A stretch of 64,000 nt of DNA from Triplophysa rosa (lineage: Eukaryota > Chordata > Actinopteri > Cypriniformes > Nemacheilidae). The notes below the pieces were generated by a model. It saw only the letters and a list, made by a program, of their open reading frames with translations. It was not told the DNA's origin and searched no databases. A program made the position numbers and the translations under genes. The stretch is taken from assembly GCF_024868665.1 (NCBI RefSeq), contig NC_079902.1, positions 11,870,550 to 11,934,549 on the forward strand, read 5' to 3'. Positions 1 through 12,238 of the stretch are shown here, piece after piece. Position 1 is the stretch's first letter, and every line of letters starts with the position of its first letter.

Positions 1-970
1 TCCCACTCTGTATAAATGTTCTTAGCCTATCATATAAAGTGCTTTATCAGTTGTTAAGCAATCATATTTAATCATACACTGTGTAATTTATGCTGGGAGA
101 CATCGACTATGGTTATGAGGTACGAGAGTGGGACACATCATATAACCCTGAGAAACAAGAAACCTTAATGGTTACAAAACAACCTTAAAATTCTTAAAGC
201 AAAATATTACCTTTGTTTGATTTTGTGGGTTGAAGGATGTCATGGACACTGAAATTCTTAATGAGATTCGGCCTCTTGGTCAAAATCCTCATAACACACA
301 GATAATACTATCTGTCTGTTAAATACTGGTGAAGGTGTCATTTTCAAGAAAAATAAAGTGACACATTAAGAGACTGCCAAGCAAGCACATGTGTTAAATG
401 CTCTACAGTACAGACTTCAGATTAAAAGGGGTTAACTACATCCAAACTGCTAGTTCCTAATTGCTAGACACAAATTACAAAGTATACAACTGAAATTCAT
501 AACATAAATATTCAAGACTCTCCTACTCATTACATCATAATTCTACTTGGACTAATGTTAGAACAGCAGCACTTCTGAATAACTGACCGACATCTTAAAG
601 TTGATGAGATTCATCGCTTAAGTATACTGGTACATGAACAATATAACAGTAATTTCCTAAAATAGGCATCAAATTGTATCTCTACAATAGTACAGTTTGA
701 TTGTTATTAATAAACCTCTTCTATAAGAGAACATTATATCCCATGGCAATCATTTAGTTAATAAAACTGAAAAAAAATCACATTTACTGTAGACTGTGAG
801 AACAAATTGATTTCTGTTTCTGACATATTGAAACTTTTCTGTCTTTAAATTTTTAGGTTTTGTAGTAATACAGTACCTCTTGACGTGGATGTAAAGTTTA
901 CGAGTACATTCATTTAATTTGATACTGTATTTGATACATTATTTGATATTGTCGTAACAGTTCACTCCCT

Positions 971-976
971 TTTATT
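971..976 (-). terminator. candidate poly(A) signal of gpr101
   Basis: Plus-strand TTTATT reads AATAAA on the minus strand. It is the first canonical hexamer I see downstream of the gpr101 stop codon at 1438-1440. No transcript data are available here, and the distance of about 460 bases is only plausible, so this is a weak call. Confidence 0.3.
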
Positions 977-1189
977 CCTGCAATTCGAAAATAAAAGCAA
1001 CATTCATTTTTAACTTAGGAGCTGATTGGAATGTTTAGAATTCAGTCATTTTTCACAGACGCTTTTAAAACTTGTTTTCAAGGTAAATAATCATTATGAC
1101 TTAAGCAACTCAGACTTTAAAACACTTTCCATTCAAATAATAAAAAACACTTTTTTTCACAGACATGCATCTCCTACCATCGCTAGGCT

Positions 1190-1213
1190 TTGTTGTTGTT
1201 GTTGTTGTTGTTT
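1190..1213 (+). repeat. (TTG)n microsatellite
   Basis: About eight TTG units in the 3' flank of gpr101. Confidence 0.9.
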
Positions 1214-1437
1214 TTGTGCAATATTACGTACAGTACGGTACGCATAGCATTTTTCATACTTTTAGAGATGCACTGTATTGAGTTGTATTAGTATTGAAAG
1301 GCACAGAATATGTCATTTGATTCCAATCAAATCGTGCCCATCCTAAAACTGTCTAAAACCACAATAAATGTACATATATACCCCAATACTGTATATCTCA
1401 TACATCTACACAACACGTGGCATACTGAACAGCAGTT

Positions 1438-2730
1438 TTACTCAGATTGTTTGTTGCTGTGAACAGTAAGCTCCTTCTCTGAGCTCAGACTGATGGAGGT
1501 GGTCTCCTTACGGCTGTCTTTAGACCTCCTCTCTGTTGGAGAAGAGCTGGTGGTCCCTTCCTCCCAGGTGCGGAGAGGGCACACGCGGGCAGCCTGGCTC
1601 GACAGGTGGGCATGCGGCAGTCGCCCATCCGTCACCGTGAAGCAGCTGTCCACAGCAGAGCCTTGACTGATACGTGCCTGTCCGCACAGCGGCCCGCAGA
1701 GCAGCGCCAGGAACTCCTTGCGTACGCTGCGGTGCATGTAGCCGTAGATGTAGGGGTGTAAGCAGCACTGGAGGAAAAAGAGAATGAGAGCCGTGGAGGC
1801 CAACCAGGGTGGCACGGATGCACTAGAGTAAATGGATATAGTGCTCAGAACACTGTAAGGGCCCATGCTGAGCACGTAAGATGCCATGATGACAAACACC
1901 ACCCGTGCCGCCTTGCAGTGATAGTGAAAGCGTCTGTGCCGAGTCCTGATCGGGTAGGAGGCCGAAAAGGGTCCCTCTGGTTGTGCCTGCTGTCTTTGAG
2001 GACTGGAACAGGGTGCCTGGGAATCTGGAGGGGGGTTGGACTGGATGGGGTGAACGAGGGCATTCTGTCTCCTGGCGGCTCTGAACACCATCCAGTAGCA
2101 GCAAAGCATGATTGCCACGGGCAGCCAAAACGAGAGCGCTGACACCAGGGCCGAATACGAGTAGCTTGAGGACCACACCACGGTGCAGGCATTATGGCGA
2201 CGGTCGAACTCGATAGCCCCCCATCCGTACAGCGGCGGCGTGCTCTGGAGCAGGCTGAAGAGCCACGTCAGAGCGATCAGGTTGGTGCCCAGATGGGGCG
2301 TCATGCGGGTTGGGTACGACAACGGGTGGATGATGGCGAGGTAACGGTCCACGGACACCACGATGATGGTGTTGACACCGGCGAATGCAAACAGGTGCAT
2401 GAGAACCACAAGAGCCTGGCACAGACGGGCATCCAGGGGCCAGACTTCGGGCACAGTGGCGGCGATGGCAAAGGGCATGACCAGCACCGTCTGCAGCAGG
2501 TCGGCCAAAAGCAGGTTAAGCACAAAGCGATTAGCGACGTGGAGTAGCTGCGGCTTGCGCTGAAACACCAACAGCACCACTACGTTTCCAAAAAGTGAGG
2601 TGCACACGATTAAAGAGATGAGCACCATTTTCACCGTGCTGTTTATTAGAGAGGGTGACAGTGGTGCGCCAGGGTCCCAGGGCACCATGTGGGAGTTATT
2701 GCCCGGTCCGGGAGGTGGAGAGACGGGCAT
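1438..2730 (-). CDS. gpr101: class A orphan G protein-coupled receptor, GPR101-like
   Basis: This is an intronless 430-residue seven-transmembrane receptor of the plasma membrane. Visible landmarks: N-glycosylation sequons NNS (11-13) and NST (30-32); GN at 48-49 in TM1; RKPQLL (58-63) then NRF; D77 in TM2; C104 and C182 as the extracellular disulfide pair; DRY at 128-130; W156 in TM4; STPPLYGWG (163-171); P204 in TM5; SYVLSMGPY (284-292) in TM6; and QCCLHPYIYGYMH (321-333) in TM7. The RKPQLL, STPPLYGWG and HPY-IYGYMH strings are the GPR101 signature, including replacement of CWxP and NPxxY. Human GPR101 (508 residues) has a far longer third loop; here the loop spans about 218-272. The C-tail is rich in Ser/Thr. 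The start ATG lies in a good context (GTCACC before ATG). GPR101 is a constitutively active, Gs-coupling receptor linked to growth hormone excess in humans. Its neighbour zic3 supports orthology. Confidence 0.93.
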   Translation of the reverse strand: MPVSPPPGPGNNSHMVPWDPGAPLSPSLINSTVKMVLISLIVCTSLFGNVVVLLVFQRKPQLLHVANRFVLNLLLADLLQTVLVMPFAIAATVPEVWPLDARLCQALVVLMHLFAFAGVNTIIVVSVDRYLAIIHPLSYPTRMTPHLGTNLIALTWLFSLLQSTPPLYGWGAIEFDRRHNACTVVWSSSYSYSALVSALSFWLPVAIMLCCYWMVFRAARRQNALVHPIQSNPPPDSQAPCSSPQRQQAQPEGPFSASYPIRTRHRRFHYHCKAARVVFVIMASYVLSMGPYSVLSTISIYSSASVPPWLASTALILFFLQCCLHPYIYGYMHRSVRKEFLALLCGPLCGQARISQGSAVDSCFTVTDGRLPHAHLSSQAARVCPLRTWEEGTTSSSPTERRSKDSRKETTSISLSSEKELTVHSNKQSE

Positions 2731-4174
2731 GGTGACAGCAGCCAGGTGAGAGATAACGCATTAGGGGCTTTTCGGATGTCGCCGAGGACAGCCTGAAGAT
2801 CTGTGGAATGTTTTGCACCGTTCACATCCTAAGAGTGAGGCGACAAGAGACAGACATTTAAAAAGGCTCTCTCTGAAATGCCGATTCTGTAATGAAGCCA
2901 CAATGCATAAATGCACAATGATAAACCCCAGTGCATCTAGATCCAACACGTTTAATCCATTTACGCGTTGTTTGCGTTGTTTTCTTACCTTTCAACGCGA
3001 ATACGTATCTACCTCTCATGCAAACAATGAGAAACAGCTGGAAATCACCGCTGTCATATTTCAATTGTTAACCTGCAACAGCGCTGCTTTCTCTGCTGTG
3101 CAAATCTCATGCAAATGAACGAGGCACATTTACCGTCGCAAACGAAGCATCCCTTCGGTTTTTTCCCAATGGCTGTCGGTTTTGTGCTCCGTCTTTCTGG
3201 TGTCTCGCATTATTATGAGGTCTCCGGTGATGTTCCCCTGTTTCAGTCTCTTCTGTGCGATCAATGGCAGCCTCTGCTCGTCTCTCATTGTGAGGACCCC
3301 GTTCAGTGATGGAGAGGCATCAAACAGCTGTGCGCTCGCTTCTTATGTCGCGATTTATATTCTTTTAAGTAACCGCTGTGGATGAATGTAGGCTGCTTGT
3401 TAACCAGAGGCGGCGCAAATACAGCAGTGTCACAGCAGTTACATGAACATCAGAGCTCTGAGTACGCTGGCCAGCAGCATCAGCACCAAAGCATCCTGCA
3501 TCCGAGACGTCAACAGCGCTGAGCTACAGCTGTCGAGAGCTCTTACACACATCAGCCTGCAACCTACAGTGCTCATCACACGGTTAAAAACGAGGGTTTG
3601 TTTTGGTTCAAATGAAAAATTAAGCAAGCATTTGACTAAGTTCACACATAAACGGGGGTTTAAATATAGGGAATGCTGTAAAGTACACAGTGAACCTTTT
3701 AGAAGCAGTGCTCATGGGATAGCAGTACATCCGGTCCCTGTATGTGCACTACGATATATGGGTAGTATTATAAATAAATAATAGTATTATAAAGTTACAC
3801 TGTTTAATTTGTAAGGCATATGTTGGGTTATTTTTTAAGAGGTAATTGCTCCGCATATATTTTATATTAATTAAGCTAGTGCATTTAAGAGCACGTTTGT
3901 AATTCTAACGTAACACCAGTTAATAAATGATAATAATAATAATATATTATTTGAAGAAAAATATCTAGGCTACTCCGTAAGGGATCCATGATCCAGATTA
4001 GTACGTGCTTTTTATCCCCCAGATAATGGTTTCATTAAAACGATGATTATTATCAATTAAATCCATCCAATCAGACAACCAAATTAGAGCTATGAGTGTT
4101 TTGTTGGTTTTCATCACCACCTAGTGTTGTAAGAGAAGCATTGCATCAGAAGTGTTTCTGAACGTTCCCTAACC
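2731..4174. other. upstream region of gpr101
   Basis: This is the 5' flank of the minus-strand receptor gene and should contain its leader and promoter. I see a minus-strand TATAAAT at 3353-3359. Open frames here (for example 3443-3781) have no recognisable domain. No repeat is evident before the element beginning at 4175. Confidence 0.45.
3353..3359 (-). promoter_or_regulatory. possible TATA box upstream of gpr101
   Basis: The minus strand reads TATAAAT here, about 620 bases upstream of the gpr101 ATG. If used, it would imply a leader of roughly 600 bases or a non-coding first exon. This rests on motif position only. Confidence 0.22.
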
Positions 4175-4461
4175 CAGTGGTTCTCAAACTGGGGGCCGTG
4201 GCCTCCTGGGGGGACCCCAAGATGGTTCCAGGGGGCCACAGATTTTGTAGCATTTTAGAAATATAGATATTTACCATACATTTTGTGCAATCAAACATCA
4301 GAAAAAAAAACACCACCATCCAAAAGAATTGATGTTTTAGCATTGTTTAACTGAATATTTTCTTGGTTTAATTAAAATTTTAAGTCTTTATTTGGGGGAC
4401 CGCAAAGCAATGCACTCTACACAAAGGGGGCCTTACAACAAAAAAGTTTGAGAACCACTGC
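4175..4461. mobile_element. non-autonomous hAT-type element (MITE)
   Basis: The element is 287 bp with terminal inverted repeats CAGTGGTTCTCAAACT at the left end and AGTTTGAGAACCACTG at the right end, a perfect 16-base match. It is flanked by an 8-bp duplication, CCCTAACC on the left (4167-4174) and CCCTAACT on the right (4462-4469), differing by one base. An 8-bp duplication and these ends are typical of the hAT superfamily. It has no coding capacity. The single mismatch in the duplication suggests an insertion that is not very recent. Confidence 0.88.
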
Positions 4462-6234
4462 CCTAACTCAAATACATTCACTTTTATTTCTGCAGTCTAA
4501 CATGAATCACTTCAGCTTTACGTGACTCTAAGGAACTATTTAGGTTTTTATAAAAATACGGGAATTAAATCAGTAAAATGACAATGAAACAAGAAATTCA
4601 TTCTCCCTATTGTTTCTCAACGAACCCATTCTGTTGTTATCAGAGATATATAAGCTATTATTCGGTAAATAAATACAACAATGTTTTCATTAGATATTAC
4701 AAGAAAGTTGGTTGGATGGAAGTCACATTAATGAGAACAATGATGGAAAAAATGTGGTTTTGCTCTAAAGTGCCACCTAGTGGTTATTGTAACGTACTTA
4801 ATTGGGGAAGACCTTTTAGTGGATAACAGAATGTTTGTTTTTATTATACATTGTAATGACTTTCTATAGACGTAACGACTTTAATAGTGCACAGACTGTA
4901 TATTCTATCCTCTTACCCTCACCATACTCCTTAACCATCTCACAAGCATTTTGTGAAGAAGCGTCATTTTGTATGTTATAATAATCATTTTCCATCAATG
5001 TAGGTGGATCAGACCTTTAGACACATGCATACTCACAGCCCTGTTTCCTTTGCAGGGCCCAGCAAGCAGCAACAGAACGACTGCAGACAGATAAACAAAC
5101 AGAAGCACCACAAGCACTTTAGAAAAGCTCCCATTCACATTCCCAGATCACACAATGCTGTTTGTACGGATGCTCAGACAGTTTAGACGTGATTACTTAT
5201 GTTTTCCCTAGAAGGTGATTACTTTGCCACTCTTGGCAGCCATTGTCACAGGCCGAGGCTTCCCATTCATGCGACCGGACCGCGGCCACAAAGGAGCGAA
5301 GTGCTCGATTGATGACAGTCCTCACTGGGCCAAAGGAAGACATTAAAACTACTTGTATGGGGTTCTTTCAGGAGATTAACTTGCTATAAGGGCTACCTGC
5401 CATGGAGCCATTGCTTGTATTCATGAAGCCGGTACAAAGGCCTTTATTTTTTTAGCCAGGGCCACAGCTGCATGAAAGCCAAGAATGAATAGGGTAATGA
5501 CCACAAAAAACAACAAACCTCAAGAGTGTTAAAATAAAGTGTCTTAAACGTAAGCCTCTTTTCAGAGGAAGGTGATTCTGCAATCGCCCATTGAAGATCT
5601 GCCGTGTGGCTACCAAATACTGTCGGTCTAATTAATTTCTGAGGAGTGGTGTTGTATGGTCATTGAAGGAAAGACGGCTTAAGTAGGCTTTAATTAAATC
5701 TCCCTATCTGACAAGCGTCCCTGAAACGTACACATCGCATGGCCAGTTTAGCAGGAGATGTCTCGCTTGCTGTCTGGGCCCCAGGCGGTGGATTCAGTCA
5801 GGCGGATCTGTGTTATCGGTTGGCACTAAAAATGTACTCTGACAAACAGGTAAAATGTTTGATGGGAATCAGAATGCTTCTTTAAAAAAAAATGTATATG
5901 CAGTAACGTAAATTGCAGACACACCCAATCGGTCACATATTTCTTTAGCCATCTATTTAAAAAAGACTCTTGATAATGATGTTGTAGTTGAAAGCACATA
6001 AGACGGCACAACACCAAAGAGTCGATCAGAAGGATTAGTGCAGGTCACCCTTCACCCCTTTACACATGAAGACTACTGAGAGCTTTGTGCTGGCACACAT
6101 AACTCCATCAAAGCACCATTCGCTGTGTCCGTCTCTACCTCCCGGAGGGAGTGTGTGGCCACCCCAGCCTCAAAGAAAACACACATGTACACACACAATA
6201 AAAGCACAAACCACCATTTTGGACAATAGTCACA

Positions 6235-6235
<1 letters not shown>
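4462..6235. other. intergenic, no gene seen
   Basis: No protein-coding gene is recognised. The left half is AT-rich. From about 5220 to 5820 the composition is more balanced and free of simple repeats, so it resembles a candidate conserved non-coding block; I cannot test conservation. Confidence 0.4.

Positions 6236-6312
<77 letters not shown>
6236..6312. repeat. compound microsatellite (GT)n(GA)n
   Basis: A GT run to about 6271 changes directly into an uninterrupted GA run ending near 6312, followed by an A/G-rich tail. It is a simple repeat, and open frames across it on both strands are artefacts. Confidence 0.97.
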
Positions 6313-6316
<4 letters not shown>

Positions 6317-7972
6317 AGAAAAGCGGGAAGGATGGAATAAGAACGTATGTGTGTGCACACTGATGTGAAATTACGCCATTATCTCACGGTCATAGCTGAG
6401 AAAGCAAAGCATCTGAATAGAGACTTCCTTTTAGACATGCAATGCCACAGCACCACGTAGAGAGCACCGGAGGGAGGGCCCGGACGCTTAGGCCGTGCTT
6501 ACTGAGTGGAAATTCTTTGACAGGTGTGCCATTGTAAGAGCAAGGACGTGCGAGTGTTAAAACTGTGCAGGGGAGTCCCAAGTGTGCTGGTAATGTGTTT
6601 ATCAATGATTTTTTTTAAATGCTTCTCCTCCTCCTGTGCACTTCTGTCGTCCCCTCAGGATTTTGTTGAAAAGAGAAAGCCTCTCTTGCACAGTTGGCTG
6701 GACGTCCTCTAATGAGTCAGACAGGCAGCACTAGTCACAATTCAGCCCCATAGACAAGTCAGAGAATGAGTAGAGAGAGAGGAAATATTTAAGAGAAACT
6801 GAGAGACTCAAACTGAACAGAAAGCAGAAGCGTATAGTGACCACACTACAGTAAGCACGAATGGAGATTGTGTCCGTTTAGGCCCCGGGCCTTTACCATA
6901 CTGGATTGTTTGGGATGCTGTGGTGCTTGGGTGGGACAGGGTAAGTGTCTGTTTGCTTTATTGTTTAAAGTAGTCATATTTAGCCTATACAGATTTAGAG
7001 TATTCCTAATTAAATCCTTTTCAATAGTCAAATAAGGGGTTTCACACTGGTGCACATTGAACCAACGTTATACGGCTCAAAGCAATTTGTTGATCATAAT
7101 TTAAAATCTGTAGCTATTTCTTTATTTTTGTAAATCTAAATTAAAGCAACACTTTTTAGTGTCCCTGTCAATTAAATCTAAAGGTAGCCTATATCTTTAC
7201 GCCAACGATTCCCGTCGGTTGCAGTTCTATATTTGGTCAGAAGATGTCAGGATTAGCTTACGCAGAGCCCGACCGCGCGCGGCCCCTTGGGGAGCTTTAG
7301 CGAGCGCACGTGGTGTGACAGCTTCCCTAGGAAGTTTGGGTGACATTTGCTTCACTTAATGACACAAGCTAATGAATCATTAGCGATCCCAGAGGTATTC
7401 CTCTTAGAGAGGCTTTGTCGTGCCTGCGCCCAGCAGGAGGCTACAGCCCCAGCATGTTATGCATGCATATGTTTAACTGCCTCGTTCAACACTAAAGACA
7501 TTTTAATTTTCTCCTGCATGTGTGTAGATCGGACTCGTGTTGCAGCTCTCGAGTGCACTCTGAAGAAACCATATTATGACGTGTCTGTTTTCTGAACCTT
7601 TAAAGGAGAGCTATTGGAAGCCGGGAAATTATAACCATGTCATAAAAGGTGAACGTGTTATTAAATGCTATAGATTAAATAGCTGCTATTGAAGCCGAAG
7701 TTCAAAACGTCTCTAATACACAAACAAATAGATAGCCTGAATGAATATTTCTTACAGGCCTACACAAGAGCATTTTATTGCTCCAAAGCTGTGCAGGAGC
7801 ATGTAGTTTAGATGTTTTTTTTCTCCTAAAAACATCTATAAAATGACAATTGTAGAGCAAGTTAATGTGTAAATATGTTGTTTTTCCAGGACTAAACGAT
7901 GTTTGATTACTTTATGTTTTTTTTACAGTTGAGTCAAAGTTTCTTGCAGTTGAGCTCCTGACTTTCATTTAA
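6313..7972. other. intergenic, no gene seen
   Basis: No gene, repeat or site that I can name. Short open frames on both strands have no recognisable domain. Confidence 0.4.
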
Positions 7973-8149
7973 GGCTAAAATACACAAGACTCTACACAGA
8001 TGTTTTTAAAACTAGACATCGTACACTTGCAGACTTTTTGAAAGTTTCAGATAGAAACACACTAACTGATCAAATCTGCAGACTGGCACAGACTTTCTGC
8101 AACAAGTCCAGACTGAAAATCTGAGCAAAGTCTTGTAGTGTATTTTAGC
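7973..8149. mobile_element. short inverted-repeat element (MITE)
   Basis: The left end GGCTAAAATACACAAGACT (from 7973) is mirrored by the right end, which reads in reverse complement GCTAAAATACACTACAAGACT (to 8149). The repeat is about 177 bp and non-coding. The flanks do not show a clean target duplication, so the superfamily is left open. Confidence 0.6.
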
Positions 8150-10958
8150 TTTTAGTCTTTCCAATATCTTGCCGATATATTTAAAACAGGTTGTGTTCAA
8201 GGAATTTTCTTGAAGGCTCTTACGTCATGGGGTGTTGTGGGTTTAAAGCATTACTAGACCCCCACTTTGCTGCTTTCATGACCTGTAACACAAACGGATC
8301 ACTCGGTCAGCATTGTGCTCGGTGTAGTTCTCTGTACACCTGTCTCCTGTGGGCTGCAGTGGGGCATGAACTTATTTTAAAAAAATGCTTTGGGAGATAA
8401 TTACTTTAAAAACGTTGGCATTCAATCTTTCTGTCTGCCCCTACAGACTCAAATGGGTTTTCAACATGCCAGCTTTGCAAAACTTCAAAAAAGGCTCATC
8501 AATAAATTCATTTTAGCTTTGTAAGCACCCCACGCCCCACTGATCATCCAGCTGTTCCTGGCTGCAGAAGAACGGCATCAAAACAATTAATCAGTAAAGT
8601 GCACTTTGTCTACTCTAGACTTTTCATGAACACTGTCTCTTGTGTTATGACTTCAGCATGTTGCAGAGTTGCCCTTTAACCTCAAGGAACCTTCATAAAT
8701 CCCAAAAGTTGGTTTTGTGCCCTCACTTGTGACCATATCATGCATTTTCGCATCCTCGCTAAATGATCTTAGTAGACATGCTGGTTTTCAAGTCAAATAA
8801 ATGGTGGAAAGAACATTTCTAGCAAGTTTTCACGGCAATGTCATAGAAGAGACATGTTTGGTTCTCCAAAGAATCTTTTAAGTCAAATGTTTCTAAAAGA
8901 ACCATTTCTTTCTTACTTTAGATAATCCAGAACCTTTCCACCATAAAGAACCTTTTTGTGCAACAGAAATGTTCATAAAATGTAAGAGATTATTTATGGA
9001 ACTATAAAATGGTTCTTTTAGCAGTGAGTGTAATGCAGTTTTAAGCAATTTTCATTTCAACACAAGAAAAACTGAAATTAAATAAGAAATGTATTCATGG
9101 AATCCTCTAAACTGTAGTTCCAGCTTTGACCATTAAAGAGGGAACTTTTTTCAATAACGTAAAGCCAAAAATCAGCAGTTGTGTTTTGTTGTATCCATCG
9201 CTAGTTCTGTTACATGTGTGTGCTTGCATCGAGAATGAATTATTCTCTTTCATAGCCACTTTGACATTAATATGCAAAGAACAGCTATGCATTCCCTACT
9301 CTGCCAGGTGCCATTTAACATCGCTTGGATGTACAAGGACTTCTTCACATCCACTTAAATCAGGAGAAGAGTTCACTCCAGCACATAGAAAAAGTAATTA
9401 AGTTGCTCACTTTCAACACTTTTAGGACACATTTTGCCAAATAGCTTTAGCAACCGAGGGGGGATTTACATCGAACATTAATGAATCTAATCTGGTAAAC
9501 CAGTCTTGCTTTTCAAAACAACAAGACTTACCCAATTCATTAGAAATACTGATGTTGGAACACCCATCGCCACATCTCAGACCGCTAATCCAATGCAAAC
9601 TGCAATCTCTGTCGTTAATTGGAATTTGATTATGCAATTCAGAACTGTTAGACCGTGACAGTTCAGAAGTCAAAAAGTCAGCACTTCAAAACTCATCTGC
9701 TCGTCGTCATTTGATCTTTCTTCACTCCTCATTCATATCTATTCTTTTGGCATAATGAAGCCAAAGCACACCTGGTGCCAACAACCTGGCATGCCCCGAG
9801 TATCTGTAAGCCCACCCGTGGTGAGCAGGATGGAGGCATTCAAAGAAATCACCATATTTGAGGACATAAAACTTTTGCCGCCAATAGCGCAGGAACACCT
9901 CGTTCTCTGGAGAGCTTCATCTGGAAGCTTTCAGCACCTGCTGTCTCCTAGGCCAATCATCAGGCCATCTCCAATTATGGATTATTTGGCGCAACAAGGT
10001 GCGGTACTTCCAAGTTACCTGCCCCCTCTCAGTTGTTTGTGCCCAGAAACACATTTAGACATGCTACACGCTCTTATGTTTCAGCGGGAGGCCACATCTA
10101 GACGAATAAGGCTTATCTCTAAGAGTGGAGTCTACATGTCCCCGCACGACACATGCAGTCACCAAGCAAAGATGCATCTTATCAATGATGAATCAACATC
10201 ATTGCCTGTCAAAACTTCAATTTAAACTTGAAAGAGGCTGCCAGAGACTCCGCTCCTGCTGATACTAGAAACGTGTGAAGCAGTTATGAAATAGTTTGAC
10301 ACTTTGCGGCGCTTCGCTCTTTGTGAATTCCGGTGGAGGCCTCCATTCATTCATCGCCTATCAGGCTCAATGCGTGAAATCACCTTTTGGAGTTAGCAAG
10401 TGGGGAAATTTGTAACAGAGCCCCGAAGGATAGCTTATTTACTCAGTTGTTTATGGTGAATCAAAGTGCGGCAAACTTTCTCTCTCTTTGGCATTGCCGC
10501 CTTTTAACAGCGGCTCTTTCAAGATATTGCGGGGTGGGGCGATGCATTGGGCCTGATTCTCTATCTTCGCGAACCCTACAATTACATCTGGCACAACACT
10601 GCATGAAGTAACGCTTCATAAGCCTTTGTGCAACCATGCTTTGAAGCGTCCGGGCCCTCTGTAAGTTGGCTTTTTGTCTCCCTCATATCCCCCTCTCAAC
10701 CCCTCCTTCCTAACGTATTGGAGACAGAAGACAGAATGCGATGTGTCGTATTTCCCTGCTGCACAAAAGCTCAGTGCATTTGACACACCTTGGCTGGCAC
10801 AAAGGATAAAAAGCGAGGCGAGGCTTGGACACGCAGGACGCCGCTGCCAGGCCCGATAAAGACGCTTCAAAAGTCGAGCTGTGAGGAGCCCTGGCCCTCT
10901 TCTTCTTTGCCTCTTTCTTTCTTCCCAAGACCCTGCAGTGACAGTGAGGAAAGAATGA
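8150..10958. other. intergenic with a degenerate repeat and a CNE-like block
   Basis: About 8817-9030 carries repeated words of the type AAGAACC/GGTTCT (for example at 8900-8960 and 9010-9020) and looks like a decayed dispersed cyprinid repeat. From about 9740 to 10620 the sequence is balanced in composition and repeat-free. It includes a 156-codon open frame (9755-10225) with no recognisable domain, which I do not call a gene. Confidence 0.35.
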
Positions 10959-10960
10959 AG

Positions 10961-11054
<94 letters not shown>

Positions 11055-11091
11055 GAAGGAAGGAAGAAAGAAAGAAAGAAAGAAAGAAAAA
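10959..11091. repeat. (GAAA)n microsatellite
   Basis: About 130 bp of GAAA units, interrupted near 11052-11066 by GGAA units. The purine-rich strand is the plus strand. The lysine/glutamate-rich open frame across it is an artefact of the repeat. Confidence 0.97.
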
Positions 11092-11665
11092 AGGACTACA
11101 TTTGTTCCTTCATATATTGAGGATGCAAATTGAAAATTATTCGTTTTGTATATTCATGACTAAATGTTCCCACAAAGATGATAAAACTTAAAAATGAGAC
11201 ACAACATACAAATATTAAAATAAGATTAGGATAAGAAATATTATTATCTCAGGAAAAATAAAAATGGAATAACCCACAGTGCGTGTTTTGAATGTGCATT
11301 TTATTTTGTGTTCCAGTTTTAATAAAAGAAAGGGAATTAGGAAAAACATGGCAACCGCCAAAACTATAAACCTATATACTTATTTAAACATGTTGAAAAA
11401 TCTGAGGCATATAAAAAAGCCACTGCTTATCTATACTTCCTCCACATCAACTTTCTTTTTTCTTTCTCTCTCCTTCTCTGCCCCTCCTCTACTGAAACAG
11501 ATGGCATTTATGCTGAGTACAATCAGGACTATTCAGCATTGGGGATGCTGATCTTCCCCACAGGAGTGAAGCCCAATCACAGTCCTAATGAACACATTGA
11601 GATATATCTGCTCCAAATGAGTCCCAGTAGGAGCCGGCCCACAGGTACCCCCTGCCCGCTGGCAT
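11092..11665. other. intergenic, no gene seen
   Basis: AT-rich sequence between two microsatellites. Nothing recognisable. Confidence 0.4.
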
Positions 11666-11705
11666 CACACACACACACACACGCACACACACACACACAC
11701 ACGCA

Positions 11706-11737
<32 letters not shown>

Positions 11738-11744
11738 CACACAC
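11666..11744. repeat. (CA)n/(GCAC)n compound microsatellite
   Basis: CA repeats surround a central block of GCAC units (about 11702-11726). Cysteine/valine open frames on the minus strand are artefacts of the repeat. Confidence 0.97.
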
Positions 11745-12238
11745 GAACTGGCACAGCACAGAACTGAGCTTTTCAAACAGCACTTAATTCAATCAAGATT
11801 CTTATCTCCAGCTGCCAGCATTCCAAAAGTGGAAAAAACAACAATAAGGATATAAGTTACATGCAGTGGAGGATTGACAGACTGTATTTGTGTATGTGAT
11901 AGGGAGTGTGCAGCTTTTCATGGGGTGATGGCTGATATGTATGTGAGGGGGAGAGGGAATATTAGATTTACACATATGTTTTGAGTCTTGACGCTGCATT
12001 TTACACTTATGAAACACATGTCAATAGAGAGCCAAAGCTGTGATTCTAATTTTTTAGAAATTGTCATTTACTAGTTTTGGCACATTGGTAGGTCAAGACC
12101 TGTAGTTTTAAAGGCCGCAAATCACTTTGAACACAACCATAAGAAATTACACAGTAAAATGAATGCATTTCATATACTGTAACCTTTGGACTTCAGTTAT
12201 GATCCCTTTTGAAGATATAATCATTCTTATAAAGAAAA

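Larger units (their letters stand above)
1..1437. other. AT-rich 3' flank of gpr101
   Basis: No gene is recognised here. The stretch is AT-rich and lies downstream of the minus-strand gpr101 gene, so its right part is probably 3' untranslated sequence. A (GTT)n run sits at about 1190-1213. The first clear minus-strand AATAAA (plus-strand TTTATT, 971-976) is about 460 bases past the stop codon and is a candidate poly(A) signal. The short open frame at 1026-1247 reads through the GTT run as poly-cysteine and is not credible as a gene. Confidence 0.5.

Noticed and set aside
1520..2563. Several 60-117-codon frames over gpr101
   Set aside because: Shadows of the receptor gene in other frames; none resembles a protein family.
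10790..11191. 133-codon lysine/glutamate-rich frame
   Set aside because: Produced by reading through the (GAAA)n repeat.
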